64,000 nucleotides of DNA from Coptis chinensis (GCA_015680905.1 CM027378.1:76289501-76353500), one strand, 5' to 3'; shown: positions 1 through 11,010, counted from the first letter of the stretch. Made by a program: numbers and translations. The notes: generated by a model from the sequence alone, not told the origin.

Positions 1-49
1 AAGCCCAAGAATCAGTGTGCCTGGGCAACTGACATAACTACATAGTGCA

Positions 50-253
50 TCATGAACTTACCAAACACGCGGCCATATCCATTGTCCCCAGTAGCGTTTC
101 CATGTCCTCATCCTTCATTTCTGCCTTGTCGCCATCCAGCACGATCCCCTTCAGAACGTTGGTTGCTATGGGCGCCGAGTGGAAGCTACAGTCTGACCGT
201 TTCACCATACGCTTCTTCCCAGTCTTCCCCACGTAGTAGAACTCGCCCCCCAC
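50..253 (-). pseudogene. Second copy of an antisense-gene exon
   Basis: The C-terminal half of this minus-strand frame parallels the exon at 2130-2309. Both contain a block of the form I-x-LDG, a Lys/Arg/Glu-rich stretch, an aliphatic helix and a terminal 'CL'. Both end at the same codons (TGT TTG) followed by a 5' splice donor, here GTAAGTTC. The next exon would lie left of base 1. So either a second, diverged antisense gene or a tandem exon duplication is present in the same element. The upstream part (200-253) has no visible counterpart. Confidence 0.45.
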
Positions 254-1417
254 ATCACCACAGTGCGGGGACGAGCTCTCACCGATGATGGGCGGCGGCC
301 TTTGCCCCAGTGTCGCTACACTCCGCTAGCGTGGCGACCCGATTAATCGCCTACCCGTTCGCGGCGACCTAAAGACAATGCCGCCCGATGGGGCCTTGAC
401 CCTCCTAGAACGCTTATGACTCTTCATTTCTACAAAGATCGCTTTTCCTCTTCCCGCGATCACCATGCACGCGTCGCGGTTGAAACTCCATCTCTTCCAT
501 TATCGGAGGAGAAGTTTCCCTCATCTTTGTTCCTTCCCTCATACGGACGACATCTCGCCATGATAACAACCTAGAGCACAAACGCATCTTGTCACACGAG
601 CTATAGTTTTACCCCAACCTTTTATCAACAAGAGAATCCTCCGCGAAGAGAATAAACGCATACGGATAAGCGGCAATGGAGGAAAGGCCGCAACAAATGA
701 GCGAGCAAGCAAGTAGGCGGTGACCGAAACTTTGGGAAGAAGGCAAGCAAATACTTGTCTTGGTATGTGATAAGCCGTTTTATTCAAAAGGAAACGTCTT
801 TTCCTAAAAAGCCTCTTAATTACCTTGAGACGCGTAAACGCCATCTGCCTGCCATCATTACGTTCCTTTGAACGCGCCAGATCCTCCACGTGTCGCACGC
901 GCGAGGGAACACTGCTATTAGCGGCACTGAACACGAAGCGTTTCGACTTGCATCACAGAGCTGAAGCCAGCGATCTGGTCCCCACATTACGAGCACCACC
1001 TCAGAGCTGCAGATAATTTCACAACAACACGCTCATGCAAACATCTCCGCCAGACGCCGAGAAGTTGTCATTACAACATACCTACCATTCTTCGCCACAT
1101 GCACCGTCACCACACACAATTATAGTTGAGCAAGCAGTAATAAAGAAATAAGCAACAATCATGGCATACGCACAAGCACCGATCTATATTAGCAAGATAG
1201 CAAAATTATACGTTAACCGGGTTGCTGAGATTACTCAGGAAATCCAACCCGGCTAAATAACCTTCGTTATCACCTGAGTACCCCCAAGACGGCCGGAGCA
1301 CGCGTGTCGTTTCTTCGTACTTAAGCATACAGGTAACAAGACGAACTGCCCAGGTTACCCCAGGAGACCAGCTCTATTGTATCACAGCTTATAAGCTGAC
1401 AGTACTAAATAACAAAA
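254..1417. other. Inter-ORF part of Tat element, no gene supported
   Basis: Open frames exist here, including one of 131 codons at 539-934 on the minus strand, but their composition is Leu/Arg/Ser-rich without any family pattern. The stretch lies between the two related minus-strand exons. It may hold degraded exons of the left-hand copy or 3' UTR of the right-hand gene. Confidence 0.3.
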
Positions 1418-3782
1418 TTACAAATCGCCACCTCCGGGCTCCATAATTAGTTCTCCTGGCTGAAGCGATTCATCAATCTCAGCATCCGTACCAGTCACTA
1501 TCACAGATACTCCATCCAGCTCTAAACTCATCAGTGCATCAGACACAGTAGCATCAGTTCGCGGTATCACAGTCGCGGGCAAAACCTCTGAAGCAACAGG
1601 AGCACTACTAATTCCTCCTGGCACCCGTTCTACCCCGAGGTAAGACGTGCAGCGTGCATGATCTGTCTTCAAAGCGTTGTAATCTGCCTCCAGTTCAACG
1701 AAATCTGCATCCAGAACATCATAGGCTTTGGTAGCGTCCTGAGCAACCTTCTTGCAGTGTAAGGCATAATCGTTCAACCTACCAATCTCCACACGATTAC
1801 GCCAAGGCGTTCTCTTCACTCCACTCCGTAGTTTTTGCCTCGTTCTTCTTTCCGCTGTGTCTTTCAACATCTTGGCGGACTTCGGCTCTTGATGAGCTTT
1901 TTCTTGAACCTTCCAGTTCCTCGCGTTCCATCTTCGAGGCCTCCTGGACGTTCTTCAGCTCATCAGACAGCTTCACCAACGTCTCTCTATCCGCCTCCGC
2001 GAACTGGGCAATCTCCTTCAATTTTTGAAACCCACTTACCAGCTGCAAATACACACGTATGATTAATAGCCACAACACAATAGCGTCTATACGGAGACAA
2101 GTACATCAAACAAAGATAGATACGCATACCAAACATTGGGCAATTTCCATTCGCCTCAAATTATCGGCCAGCCCTTTATCATCCAGCTCCCTGCGATTGC
2201 CATCCAGAGCTATCTGTTCTAGAAGGCAACCCGATATCTTACTCGATCTGAAGCTTCTGATCCTTCGGGCTTCACGCGATTCGTTGCACCCCATTCTCAT
2301 CCAGAACACGAATCGCCCTCTAAGTCGCCGATCACCATAACAGCTTTTCCACTTGCCTTCGTGGAGCTTTTAGCTTTTTGCTTTCGGACTGGATTCACGC
2401 CTCCGTCGGGGCGCACTAGACCCGGCCCCGAAAGTGGCCAAGTCCATGACCTGCTCAGGTCGTGCTCCACTCCGGCGAGAAACCATAGCCCCAGTTGGGC
2501 CACCATCGGAACCGTCCCCGGCGTTAGAGCTCTCTCCAAGAGTGTGCCGCGGTACTTTCGTAGTTCGGGCAGCGTCTTGCTCCGAGGCGTCGCGCGGCCT
2601 CTTCTCCGACCTACTCCTCGCTCGAGGATTGAAAACCACCGTTTCCAACTCCACAGGTGCATCGATCGAACCTCCTTCAGGGCGGAAGCTCGATCCTCCC
2701 GCTCCGGAGGTACCACCTCTAGCAGGCCGCCTCGCACCGCCATGCGCCCGTTGCCTCTCTTCTCGCGTTACTAAACTAAGCTCACCGTCGGCCTCCATCG
2801 TACTCTTCCCTTATTTGACCTCGAGCTCGATCTTTTTCGCCTTATTTTTTTCCGGATCGCAGCCCACCCTTTTCCACAAAAAGTGTGCAACTTCAAGCGG
2901 GCCGCTTGCTTCTCTTCACGAAGTCAACGCTGCGAACCTCTCTATTTCCCCACGATCGGTTAAACTTCTTCACGGAAAACTCTGCAGTCAAAGTAAAACA
3001 AGGACCTGTTAGAATAACTATCAAACGTTCTGACAAGAAACAACAGATAAATGTCCTACCCACCGGATATGTTACAAATCCTAGTTTGCGATACACCCGC
3101 TCACCACAATAGTTGCCAACTAGCAACAACGGCCTCTTAGTCCAGGCCTCATTGCTTACTCCATCGATCACAGCAGAACGCGTCGTCATGGTTTGCAAGC
3201 TAAAGTTCATGTTCCCCGATCGCCGTACCACATAGTGTTCCACTATGTCAGATACCCTAATATCATATTCCCCATTCGCATTCAGCAGGTCGAACACCTT
3301 AAATAATCGCCAGGTGTTACCTACGAACTGACAGGGAGACTTCCAACAAAGCGCCAAGAAGTCGCATACCAGTTTCGAGAACGGTATGTGCATATGCGCT
3401 CTCAGCTGGCCCTCACAGATTATTATTCCACCATTCGGCGGGTTGTACTCCTCACTACGAACATTTTCACTCAATCGTGGTTCGTATATTTCCAGGTCAG
3501 GGACATTAATCCCATATGCTGCCCTCAGTTCGGGGAACGAGTTAGCAGCACGACGGTTTACACTTCTAAGGGGCACATCGGCGATGATGCGACATATCCA
3601 CTCGACTGACGCATCGGCTCGCCTCACCTCGACCTAGATCGGGCATTACCCTCACCTATCCTATCCTCTTCTTCCAGATCAACCTCCACGCCAACACTCA
3701 TTGCTTCTTCATCCTCGTACTCTCCACAACTCAAGGATATCTCTCGGACCTCCTCCGATCGAGTGTCATCAGAATCAGACAT
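1418..3782 (-). CDS. Antisense accessory ORF of Tat element, spliced, gypsy-type transposon domain
   Basis: A multi-exon minus-strand gene, in transcription order. Exon 1 starts at the ATG at 3780-3782 and encodes an acidic, Ser/Glu-rich N-terminus (to about 3626). A globular block at 2893-3627 has the pattern of the gypsy-type transposon domain (PF04195-like: a hydrophobic 'LVCDFLALCW' followed by 'NTWRLFKVFDLL'). A basic Ser/Pro/Arg-rich linker is open at about 2370-2798. A short exon follows (2130-2309). A coiled-coil exon rich in Glu and Lys runs from 2042 to about 1800, and a last part ends at a stop at 1418. The acidic and globular blocks are in different frames, joined either by splicing (the sequence AG|GTGAGG is a good donor) or by a frameshift. 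The function of this protein is not known for the family. Only one intron is resolved with confidence, so the exact protein is uncertain. Confidence 0.55.
2043..2129 (-). other. Intron of the antisense gene
   Basis: On the minus strand the upstream exon ends in codons for 'EIAQCL', followed by the donor GTATGCG. After 87 bases the acceptor TATTTGCAG is followed by an exon starting 'LVSGFQKLKE'. Joining them keeps one frame into a coiled coil. A conserved reading frame on both sides and canonical GT-AG ends make this a convincing intron. Confidence 0.65.
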
Positions 3783-4484
3783 TATGGCAAGTTTTTTTTT
3801 TCCTACCAATTACTCAAGTTGAAACCCTATACCCTTATGATGACCTACCTATTTAGCAAAACGCACTGACAGGGAGGAAAGCAAATTGAAAATGGAAAGA
3901 TAACAGCAGCAGAAGCACTCACCTGAGGAACCCTAGCTTGCGTTTTTGTGGAAGAAGAAAACACGCAATGCCTTTTCGATGTCCCAAATTTGATTTTGTA
4001 TAAACCGCCTGTTCAGTTACCAAGAAGTTATGATTACAGCCTAGGCTATAGCCCGCACACGTGTTCCAAGCTACTGTCTTTTCAACAGTTCCGAATAATG
4101 CGGCGACACGTTTCTCTCTCAACTACTACGATTCTGTCACGTGCATGTTACGACATAACTTCCCTTTCCGCCAAAGCATCGGCGATCGTGAATTCGAAAG
4201 TCATGTCGTCCCGGTCGAAGTCGTCCACCACGGCTTCGCTCCGTTCCACATTCTTTCTCTCAAAGATAATGTTTCCTGTGGCATAAACACTCTACCGAGG
4301 GGGTAATGGGGAGCGATATCTTATCATGCACGCGTGCAACGTAAGCGAACTCAGGACGCCGATCCTCGAGACCGAATCGTGGAGCGGCTCCCGGGGAACA
4401 CCCACAATGCAAATGACCTCCCGAGGCGACCTCACGAAAGGAGGACGAAGATATTTTAGTACGAGCACATGGCAGAACGCCTCG

Positions 4485-4903
4485 TGTAATGATAACCATC
4501 AGGGGTAATCATTACCCATCCCCAGAAAATAGGGGTAACCTCGTCAGCACCCAATCAGTACATGACTTATAATATAACCAGCTCAACACTCATTCACGAT
4601 CTCCACCTTACACGTGTACTAAATACACACGTGTCTTCTAGATTGATACTTCCCTAAGCCTATAAATACCACCTGATTGAACTACGTCGGGCCTGATTCC
4701 TCTCTCTCTGAAAAAGAAAGGAAAAGGAGAAAAACTAAGGAGAGGATACGTAGGCAGTTCGCTCAAGAGCGAACCCGGTCCCAACAAGAAATCCAAAACA
4801 CCCCCTTTACAGGCACCTCACCCCCTGCCAAATATATATTATTTTCTTTTCTTTTTATGTTCTCTATATCATTTTATCACCAGTCAGTAATCTTAGGCTA
4901 ACA
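4485..4903 (+). repeat. 3' LTR of the Tat-lineage element
   Basis: The proposed LTR begins TGTAATGATAACC and ends GGCTAACA, giving TG...CA ends and 419 bases. Inside are a TATA box (4661), a purine-rich transcript start region and the segment 'ggatacgtaggcag' near 4745, which is typical of the R/U5 part of Tat-lineage LTRs. The other LTR is outside the window, so the exact ends rest on the TG/CA rule and could shift by tens of bases. Confidence 0.55.
4661..4668 (+). promoter_or_regulatory. TATA box of the Tat LTR
   Basis: The sequence TATAAATA lies inside the LTR, about 90 bases upstream of the conserved U5-like segment. This is the expected place for the element's promoter. Confidence 0.6.
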
Positions 4904-6861
4904 GTTCAGTACATTCAAGCTTTTGTAGGTTCCTCTGTTCTGTACATTGATATCACATTTAAGGGTCCCTTTAATTCGCCATTAAAATATAGTTCAAGTG
5001 ACCCTTAGGCAAGAAAATCTTAGAGAACCAAATCATATGCTGTCATTAACTCACAATATTTAGTTGACTAAGATCTAGGGTCCCTTAATTTCTGTTCTCC
5101 AATTAAATTAAGCGAAACTCAAGTCAAGAATATTTGATTATAAAGCTTGTCTATCACCTTAGTCAAATTCATTTAAGTCTTTACTCTATTGCGCCATTAC
5201 TTAGTCATAGAATCAAGATAGCATCTACTGTTGGTAGCACCTTATAGCCAGTTAAAACTGTTGAAAGTTTGATTTGTGTAGATGTGTGGATTTCTACCTA
5301 CGACCTGATGTTGAGGTTGATGGGGAATGGCTGTCACTCTTTATTGGGATAAGACTTGCCTACATATCAAGTTTTTTGGGTGAACTTGAATCAAACCTTA
5401 CGTAGTTCATCTCTCTCTATTTATAGGTGTTTGACTTGATCTTTCCTTATTTGCTTCAGGCCGTTGTCAAGTGTAGATCCATATATTGTGCTTTCTTGAT
5501 AATTCGTCATTACTTCTGCTGTTACAAAGTAAATGCCTTCTTCATTGATGTGTTGACTGAGCTTAAAGATCGCGGTAGATCATTTGTTTCCATGTATAGT
5601 TGTATTTGATATTTGGGACGACCTGAGTTTGGGTCGTAGTTACGTCATGGTGGCGTAGTACGAGCTAGGAGATATACGAGCTGTGAAGATGCGACCTGGT
5701 GTGTGGACACATGTGCTGTAGTAATTGGTTTGAGAATGGAGGGTAATTACAATTTGGTTGGGATTTCGCTTATTTCAAAGCGTGGTGTATTTTAGATGAT
5801 TACTGATTGATTGTATTATTCCAGAATTTCTATAGAGATTTCGTTTACTGATTGGTGGGCAGCAATGATTCTTTTGGCTTTACATATTTGCGTAATAGTG
5901 AACTGAGAAATCGGGAAAAGCATATAAGCCTAAAAAGTATCAGATGCTGGCATATCTTTGCACATATGTAAAATATGTCGCCATAATTCTAGACCATCAA
6001 CTGTTGTCCGAAGCAGGAAATAAATGGTGGAAACCAAAAAATTAAGCAATGATACTGCTTCCATATGGCAATGCACGTTGATATAGGCAGGAGGAGTATA
6101 TAGTTATCTCTTTCAAGAGTTCAGTCCCTGCAGCTGAGACTCTCTAACACTTAGGTGGTTTGATCGTGAAAGACCGCGAGGATAATTTTCACCCTTTGTT
6201 TGATATTTACCAAAATTAATGTGGAACGAAGTTCTTTTGAAATGTTTGTGAGAGGTAGTTGTTGATGATCACGTAGGTTTCCAGCCTGGCAGCCTCTATC
6301 TATATATCATTCTATCCGCAGAGTTCTGAGTAGTTTCTGACAGAAATTTGTGTCTTTCATGCCGATATACCATTATTTACTAGTGCCTCTACAATCGCCT
6401 GAGACTCCGTTGAGAATCCATTTTATACAAGGCGAGATAATGTTATTGCTTCAGCCTTTTTTGTTTTCTGGATACGAATGCCAGCGCTTAATAAGCCAGT
6501 GCATTATAAATAGGCATATGCACTGTCATTCAAGAATGGTCTTCTTTAGTTCATTTAGATCAAGGACTTCAGTGGTTGCAGTACTACTTCGATCTGTTTT
6601 CACCAAATTTTGTATTTGCCCATCCTTAACTCGGGTACTACGAAAAAATTATATAGAATTAGAGTGCCTTTCTTTTTTTTTTAAACCTTGTGTTCGAAAA
6701 TAACACAGTGCTTCTTTACAAGAACATTGGCTGCTTAATTATCCCAGGGTGATAATTTGATTGCAATGATGGTGCTAGTGAAAATGGGAATAAACATATC
6801 TGCTATATATATATTTTTCACTACAGAGCTATGCACGGCACGAGCAAAACTTGGGTTTGTG
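4904..6861. other. Unannotated AT-rich interval
   Basis: No family, repeat pair or plausible exon chain is recognised on either strand. Short open frames at 5427-5609 and 6350-6703 lack codon structure or motifs. This could be old host intergenic sequence or very degraded transposon DNA. Confidence 0.3.
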
Positions 6862-6939
6862 AAATTGCCTCTTTCAGGAGGCAACTCAGACCGATGCCCT
6901 CCGGTAGGTGTATATCGTCGACTTTGTAACGGCTGCAAT

Positions 6940-7831
6940 ATGGATGATGGAGAGTCTACAGATCCACCCCATTTACCCTCTTTAGTTGCTGCGAGCACAG
7001 ATCTTGGGATTTCTGTCTCCACTAACACCACAAATGGTTCTGCGGGGAGGAGGACGTGCCTTCAACTGAAGGTGTGAGATCGTGGAGCTCCCTCTTCAAT
7101 TTGAGTAAGACTTCTAAACTTCAGCCTAATCTAGAAAAGGTTTATCCTAAATTCACAAATGGTGTTGCTGAAGGTCCGTCAGAAATTATTGAACAAGGGG
7201 TTTCAGTGTGGAAAGAATATGTGGTTGGCTTCTTTGTTGAGAAGAGACTACCATACCCTTTAGTCAAGGAAGCCCTAAACAAGCAATGGAAGATTAAGGG
7301 TAGCTTTGAAATGGTTGCAGATAAAGATTTGTTTTATTTCAAATTTGTGAATGAGGAAGATCGGCAACTAGTTATTGAATTGGGGCCATTATTCATAGCT
7401 GGTAGAGTCTTAGTTGTTCGGCCTTGGTCTGAATTAGTTGAACAACAATGCAGCTAGATTCGGTCCTTCCCGTTTGGGTTAAAATGGATTTGTCTAAACT
7501 ACTATGGACGAAAAAGGGGATTGAGTTTGTAGGAAGCATACTTGGTGACCCCATATGCATGGATGATGCTACAACAAAAAGGGAACAATTGAGTTATGCA
7601 AGAGCTTGTGTAGTTGTTGATCCTGATTTCTCCTTCCCAAGCTCAACTAGGGTGGATTTGGGTAAAGGAGTGCAAGTTGATATAGCTTTGGATTATAATT
7701 GGGTGCCTAAAAAATGTCAAATATGCAATATATTTGGACACAGTGATGCTAAGTGTCCAAAGCAGCAGGGTGATACAAGTACAAGAAATTGGTCCCAAGG
7801 CCCAATTTTGGGGAAAATGAAGTCTAGATGA
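6940..7831 (+). pseudogene. DUF4283/CCHC LINE-type ORF1, unit 1
   Basis: The first ATG (6940) opens a frame starting 'MDDGESTDPPHLP'. A one-base frameshift near 7050 leads into 'SWSSLF', the usual start of the DUF4283 RNA-binding fold in plant non-LTR ORF1 proteins. The domain (about 7100-7440) has the expected GFF.EKR.PYP, WK.KG and GPLFIAGR...RPWSE blocks. A stop at 7455-7457 is followed by a second frame (7448-7831) with 'PVWVKM', a linker and a CCHC knuckle of the form CX2CX4HX4C ('CQICNIFGHSDAKC'). The family binds nucleic acid in retrotransposon RNPs or capture derivatives. The frame is broken at the same place in all three units, so it was a pseudogene before it was copied. Confidence 0.7.
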
Positions 7832-8051
7832 CACGGTTTTTTATGAGTAACTCACAAGGACAAATTTTGGAGAAAAGTAACTCACGAACCCACTATTTCA
7901 AAATTAGTAACCCTCAATGACAAAATAAGTTGGCCCCGCCTTTTTACATTTTTTAAAATGTCAGTTATATCCTTCCGTGAAAATAACCCTCAAGGACAAA
8001 TGACCCGGATTTAAAATAAATATTTTCCGATTTTACCTTTTTGTCATTTTA

Positions 8052-8223
8052 CTATGAACAATGAGTGTTCATACCTTCTGCTGGTGTATGAACAATGATT
8101 GTTCATATCCAAATAGGTGAATGTACCTTTATACAATATATTGATGTATGAACATTGAATGTTCATACCCAAAGGACCAAGGACTATGAACATTCAATGT
8201 ACATACCCAAAGGACTATGAACA
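8052..8223. repeat. Palindromic minisatellite, unit 1
   Basis: Repeated near-palindromes of the form TGAACATTGAATGTTCA are separated by 'tacccaaagga'-type spacers. This is the shortest of the three arrays, with about five palindromes. Confidence 0.75.
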
Positions 8224-8998
8224 TTCAACTGAAGGTGTGAGATCGTGGAGCTCCCTCTTCAATTTGAGTAAGACTTCTAAACTTCAGCCTAATCTAGAAA
8301 AGGTTTATCCTAAATTCACAAATGGTGTTCTTTGAAGGTCCGTCGAAAATTATTGAATAAGGGGGTTTCATTGTGGAAAGAATATGTGGTTGGCTTCTTT
8401 GTTGAGAAGAGACTACCATACCCTTTAGTCAAGGAAGCCCTAAACAAGCAATGGAAGATTAAGGGTAGCTTTGAAATGGTCGCAGATAAAGATTTGTTTT
8501 ATTTCAAATTTGTGAATGAGGAAGATCGGCAACTAGTTATTGAATTGGGGCCATTATTCATAGTCGGTAGAGTCTTAGTTGTTCGCCTTTGGTCCGAATT
8601 AGTTGAACAACAATGCACTAGATTCGGTCCTTCTCGTTTGGGTTAAAAATGGATTTGCCTAAACTACTATGGACCGAAAAAAGGGGATTGAGTTTGTAGG
8701 AAGCATACTTGGTGACCCCATATGCATGGATGATGCTACAACAAAAAGGGAACAATTGAGTTATGCAAGAGCTTGTGTAGTTGTTGATCCTGATTTCTCC
8801 TTCCCAAGCTCAACTAGGGTGGATTTGGGTAAAGGAGTGCAAGTTGATATAGCTTTGGATTATAATTGGGTGCCTAAAAAATGTCAAATATGCAATATAT
8901 TTGGACACGGTGATGCTAAGTGTCCAAAGCAGCAGGGTGATACAAGTACAAGAAATTGGTCCCAAGGCCCAATTTTGGGGAAAATGAAGTTTAGATGA
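8224..8998 (+). pseudogene. DUF4283/CCHC ORF1 fragment, unit 2
   Basis: A near-identical copy of unit 1 starting at TTCAACTGAAGG. It contains the DUF4283 segment (8332-8646) and the CCHC knuckle segment (8669-8998). It differs by small indels: a change near 8335 alters the frame before the first domain, and an extra base in 'ggaccgaaaaaagg' changes the frame after 'KLLW'. The frameshift between the two domains is shared with units 1 and 3. The knuckle reads 'CQICNIFGHGDAKC' (Ser to Gly). Confidence 0.7.
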
Positions 8999-9220
8999 CA
9001 CGGTTTTTTATGAGTAACTCACAAGGACAAATTTTGGAGAAAAGTAACTCACGAACCCACTATTTCAAAATTAGTAACCCTCAATGACAAAATAAGTTGG
9101 CCCCGCCTTTTTACATTTTTTAAAATGTCAGTTATATCCTTCCGTGAAAATAACCCTCAAGGACAAATGACCCGGATTTAAAATAAATATTTTCCGATTT
9201 TACCTTTTTGTCATTTTACT

Positions 9221-9449
9221 ATGAACAATGAGTGTTCATACCTTCTGCTGGTGTATGAACAATGATTGTTCATATCCAAATAGGTGAATGTACCTTTATA
9301 CAATATATTGATGTATGAACATTGAATGTTCATACCAAAAGGACTATGAACATTCAATGTTCATACCCAAAGACTGAACATTAAATGTTCATACCCAAAG
9401 GACCAAGGACTATGAACATTCAATGTACATACCCAAAGGACTATGAACA
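9221..9449. repeat. Palindromic minisatellite, unit 2
   Basis: The same array as in unit 1 with about two more palindromes. It ends in the duplication junction at 9450. Confidence 0.75.
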
Positions 9450-10219
9450 TTCAACTGAAGGTGTGAGATCGTGGAGCTCCCTCTTCAATTTGAGTAAGAC
9501 TTCTAAACTTCAGCCTAATCTAGAAAAGGTTTATCCTAAATTCACAAATGGTGTTCTTTGAAGGTCCGGCCGGAAATTATTGAACAAGGGGTTTCAGTGT
9601 GGAAAGAATATGTGGTTGGCTTCTTTGTTGAGAAGAGACTACAATACCCTTTAGTCAAGGAAGCCCTAAACAAGCAATGGAAGATTAAGGGTAGCTTTGA
9701 AATGGTCGCAGATAAAGATTTGTTTTATTTCAAATTTGTGAATGAGGAAGATCGGCAACTAGTTATTGGATTGGGGCCATTATTCATAGCTGGTAGAGTC
9801 TTAGTTGTTCGGCCTTGGTCTGAATTAGTTGAACAACAATGCAGCTAGATTCGGTCCCCGTTTGGGTTAAAATGGATTTGCCTAAACTACTATGGACGAA
9901 AAAGGGGATTGAGTTTGTAGGAAGCATACTTGGTGACCCCATATGCATGGATGATGCTACAACAAAAAGGGAACAATTGAGTTATGCAAGAGCTTGTGTA
10001 GTTGTTGATCCTGATTTCTCCTTCCCAAGCTCAACTAGGGTGGATTTGGGTAAAGGAGTGCAAGTTGATATAGCTTTGGATTATAATTGGGTGCCTAAAA
10101 AATGTCAAATATGCAATATATTTGGACACAGTGATGCTAAGTGTCCAAAGCAGCAGGGTGATACAAGTACAAGAAATTGGTCCCAAGGCCCAATTTTGGG
10201 GAAAATGAAGTTTAGATGA
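9450..10219 (+). pseudogene. DUF4283/CCHC ORF1 fragment, unit 3
   Basis: The third copy, again starting TTCAACTGAAGG. The DUF4283 part is at 9558-9848 and the 'PVWVKM'...CCHC part is at 9839-10219. It lacks three bases relative to unit 1 in 'gtccttcccg' and has single substitutions (Pro to Gln in 'RLQYP', Glu to Gly in 'VIGLGP'). It is the only unit followed by the right end of the TIR element and the C-terminal continuation of the gene, so it keeps the original right-hand context. Confidence 0.7.
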
Positions 10220-10440
10220 CACGGTTTTTTATGAGTAACTCACAAGGACAAATTTTGGAGAAAAGTAACTCACGAACCCACTATTTCAAAATTAGTAACC
10301 CTCAATGACAAAATAAGTTGGCCCCGCCTTTTTACATTTTTTAAAATGTCAGTTATATCCTTCCGTGAAAATAACCCTCAAGGACAAATGACCCGGATTT
10401 AAAATAAATATTTTCCGATTTTACCTTTTTGTCATTTTAC

Positions 10441-10798
10441 TATGAACAATGAGTGTTCATACCTTCTGCTGGTGTATGAACAATGATTGTTCATATCCAA
10501 ATAGGTGAATGTACCTTTATACAATATATTGATGTATGAACATTGAATGTTCATACCAAAAGGACTATGAACATTCAATGTTCATACCCAATCAATGTTC
10601 ATACCTAAAGACTGAACATTAAATGTTCATACCCAAAGGACCAAGGACATGAACATTCAATGTACATACCCAAAGGACTATGAACATTGGATGTTTATAC
10701 CCAATTAATGTTCATACCCAAGGACTATGGACATTGAATGTTAATGTATGAACATTGAATGTTCATACCCAAGGACTATGAACATTTAATATTCATAC
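10441..10798. repeat. Palindromic minisatellite, unit 3
   Basis: The longest array, with about ten palindromes including variants with TTAATG cores. It continues into the right half of the TIR element, so it preserves the original right edge. Confidence 0.75.
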
Positions 10799-11010
10799 TA
10801 AATACACCGAGTCGTTTCGTCTGGGGCCGAGACGTTAATTATTTTGCGTTAGGGGCATACTTGACATTTCATCTACCCGATCCGTTTTTTATTTCATGTC
10901 AAGGGTATACTTGACCTTTCATCTATCCAGTCCTTGTGAGTTACAAAAATAAAAAAGTGTCCTTGAGAGTTACTTTTTCGGCATTTTTGTCCTTGAGAGT
11001 CACTCCCTAT

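Larger units (their letters stand above)
1..4903 (+). mobile_element. Tat-lineage Ty3/gypsy retrotransposon, 3' portion
   Basis: This is the downstream part of an LTR retrotransposon whose gag-pol lies left of the window. The evidence is a plus-strand LTR at 4485-4903 and, just upstream, a spliced gene on the opposite strand encoding the 'putative gypsy-type transposon' domain. An accessory ORF in antisense between pol and the 3' LTR is known in Tat-lineage elements (Grande, Retand and relatives). A purine-rich run at 4436-4450 lies upstream of the LTR and may be the polypurine tract, although about 34 bases separate it from the proposed LTR start. No gag, RT or integrase sequence is visible. 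The left boundary and target duplication are outside the window. Confidence 0.7.
7061..10798 (+). repeat. Three tandem units of about 1.2 kb
   Basis: Units start at 7061, 8224 and 9450 (1163, 1226 and about 1350 bases). Each holds the 5' part of the ORF1 pseudogene, the left end of a TIR element and a run of palindromic minisatellite. The internal junctions join the minisatellite ('gaacattcaa') to the gene ('ccttcaactg') at a shared TTCAA. Length differences come from the minisatellite. The near-identity of units suggests recent duplication. Confidence 0.85.
7845..11005. mobile_element. TIR DNA element interrupting the ORF1 gene
   Basis: The left end 'gagtaactcacaaggaca' (7845; repeated in units 2 and 3) matches the right end at 10988-11005 in inverted orientation ('gagtgactctcaaggaca' read on the minus strand). 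Both ends carry further direct copies of the motif GTAACTC-x-CAAGGACA: four on the left and three on the right. The gene resumes directly after the right end. No transposase is present. A weak extension (GGTTTTT, 7835 and 11023) may be the true terminus, so the exact ends and target duplication are unresolved. It resembles a non-autonomous MITE or MULE-like element. Confidence 0.55.

Noticed and set aside
539-934. 131-codon minus-strand frame as a gene
   Set aside because: Leu/Arg/Ser-rich with no family pattern, no splice context matching the antisense gene, and overlapping frames on the other strand are equally open.
2361-3012. Long plus-strand frames (137 and 192 codons)
   Set aside because: They are opposite the Ser/Arg-rich linker and the globular exon of the antisense gene. 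High GC keeps several frames open, and the minus strand has the domain pattern.
4677-4901. 74-codon plus-strand frame in the Tat LTR
   Set aside because: It lies entirely in the LTR's transcript-leader region. Its Lys/Arg-rich start comes from the purine-rich stretch.
7643-7834. 63-codon minus-strand frames in each tandem unit
   Set aside because: They lie opposite the CCHC knuckle region and are repeated only because the unit is repeated.
7061-10798. Spaced repeats resembling a CRISPR array
   Set aside because: The spacers are themselves conserved, the repeats are palindromic minisatellite units inside a transposon, and the sequence is plant nuclear DNA.
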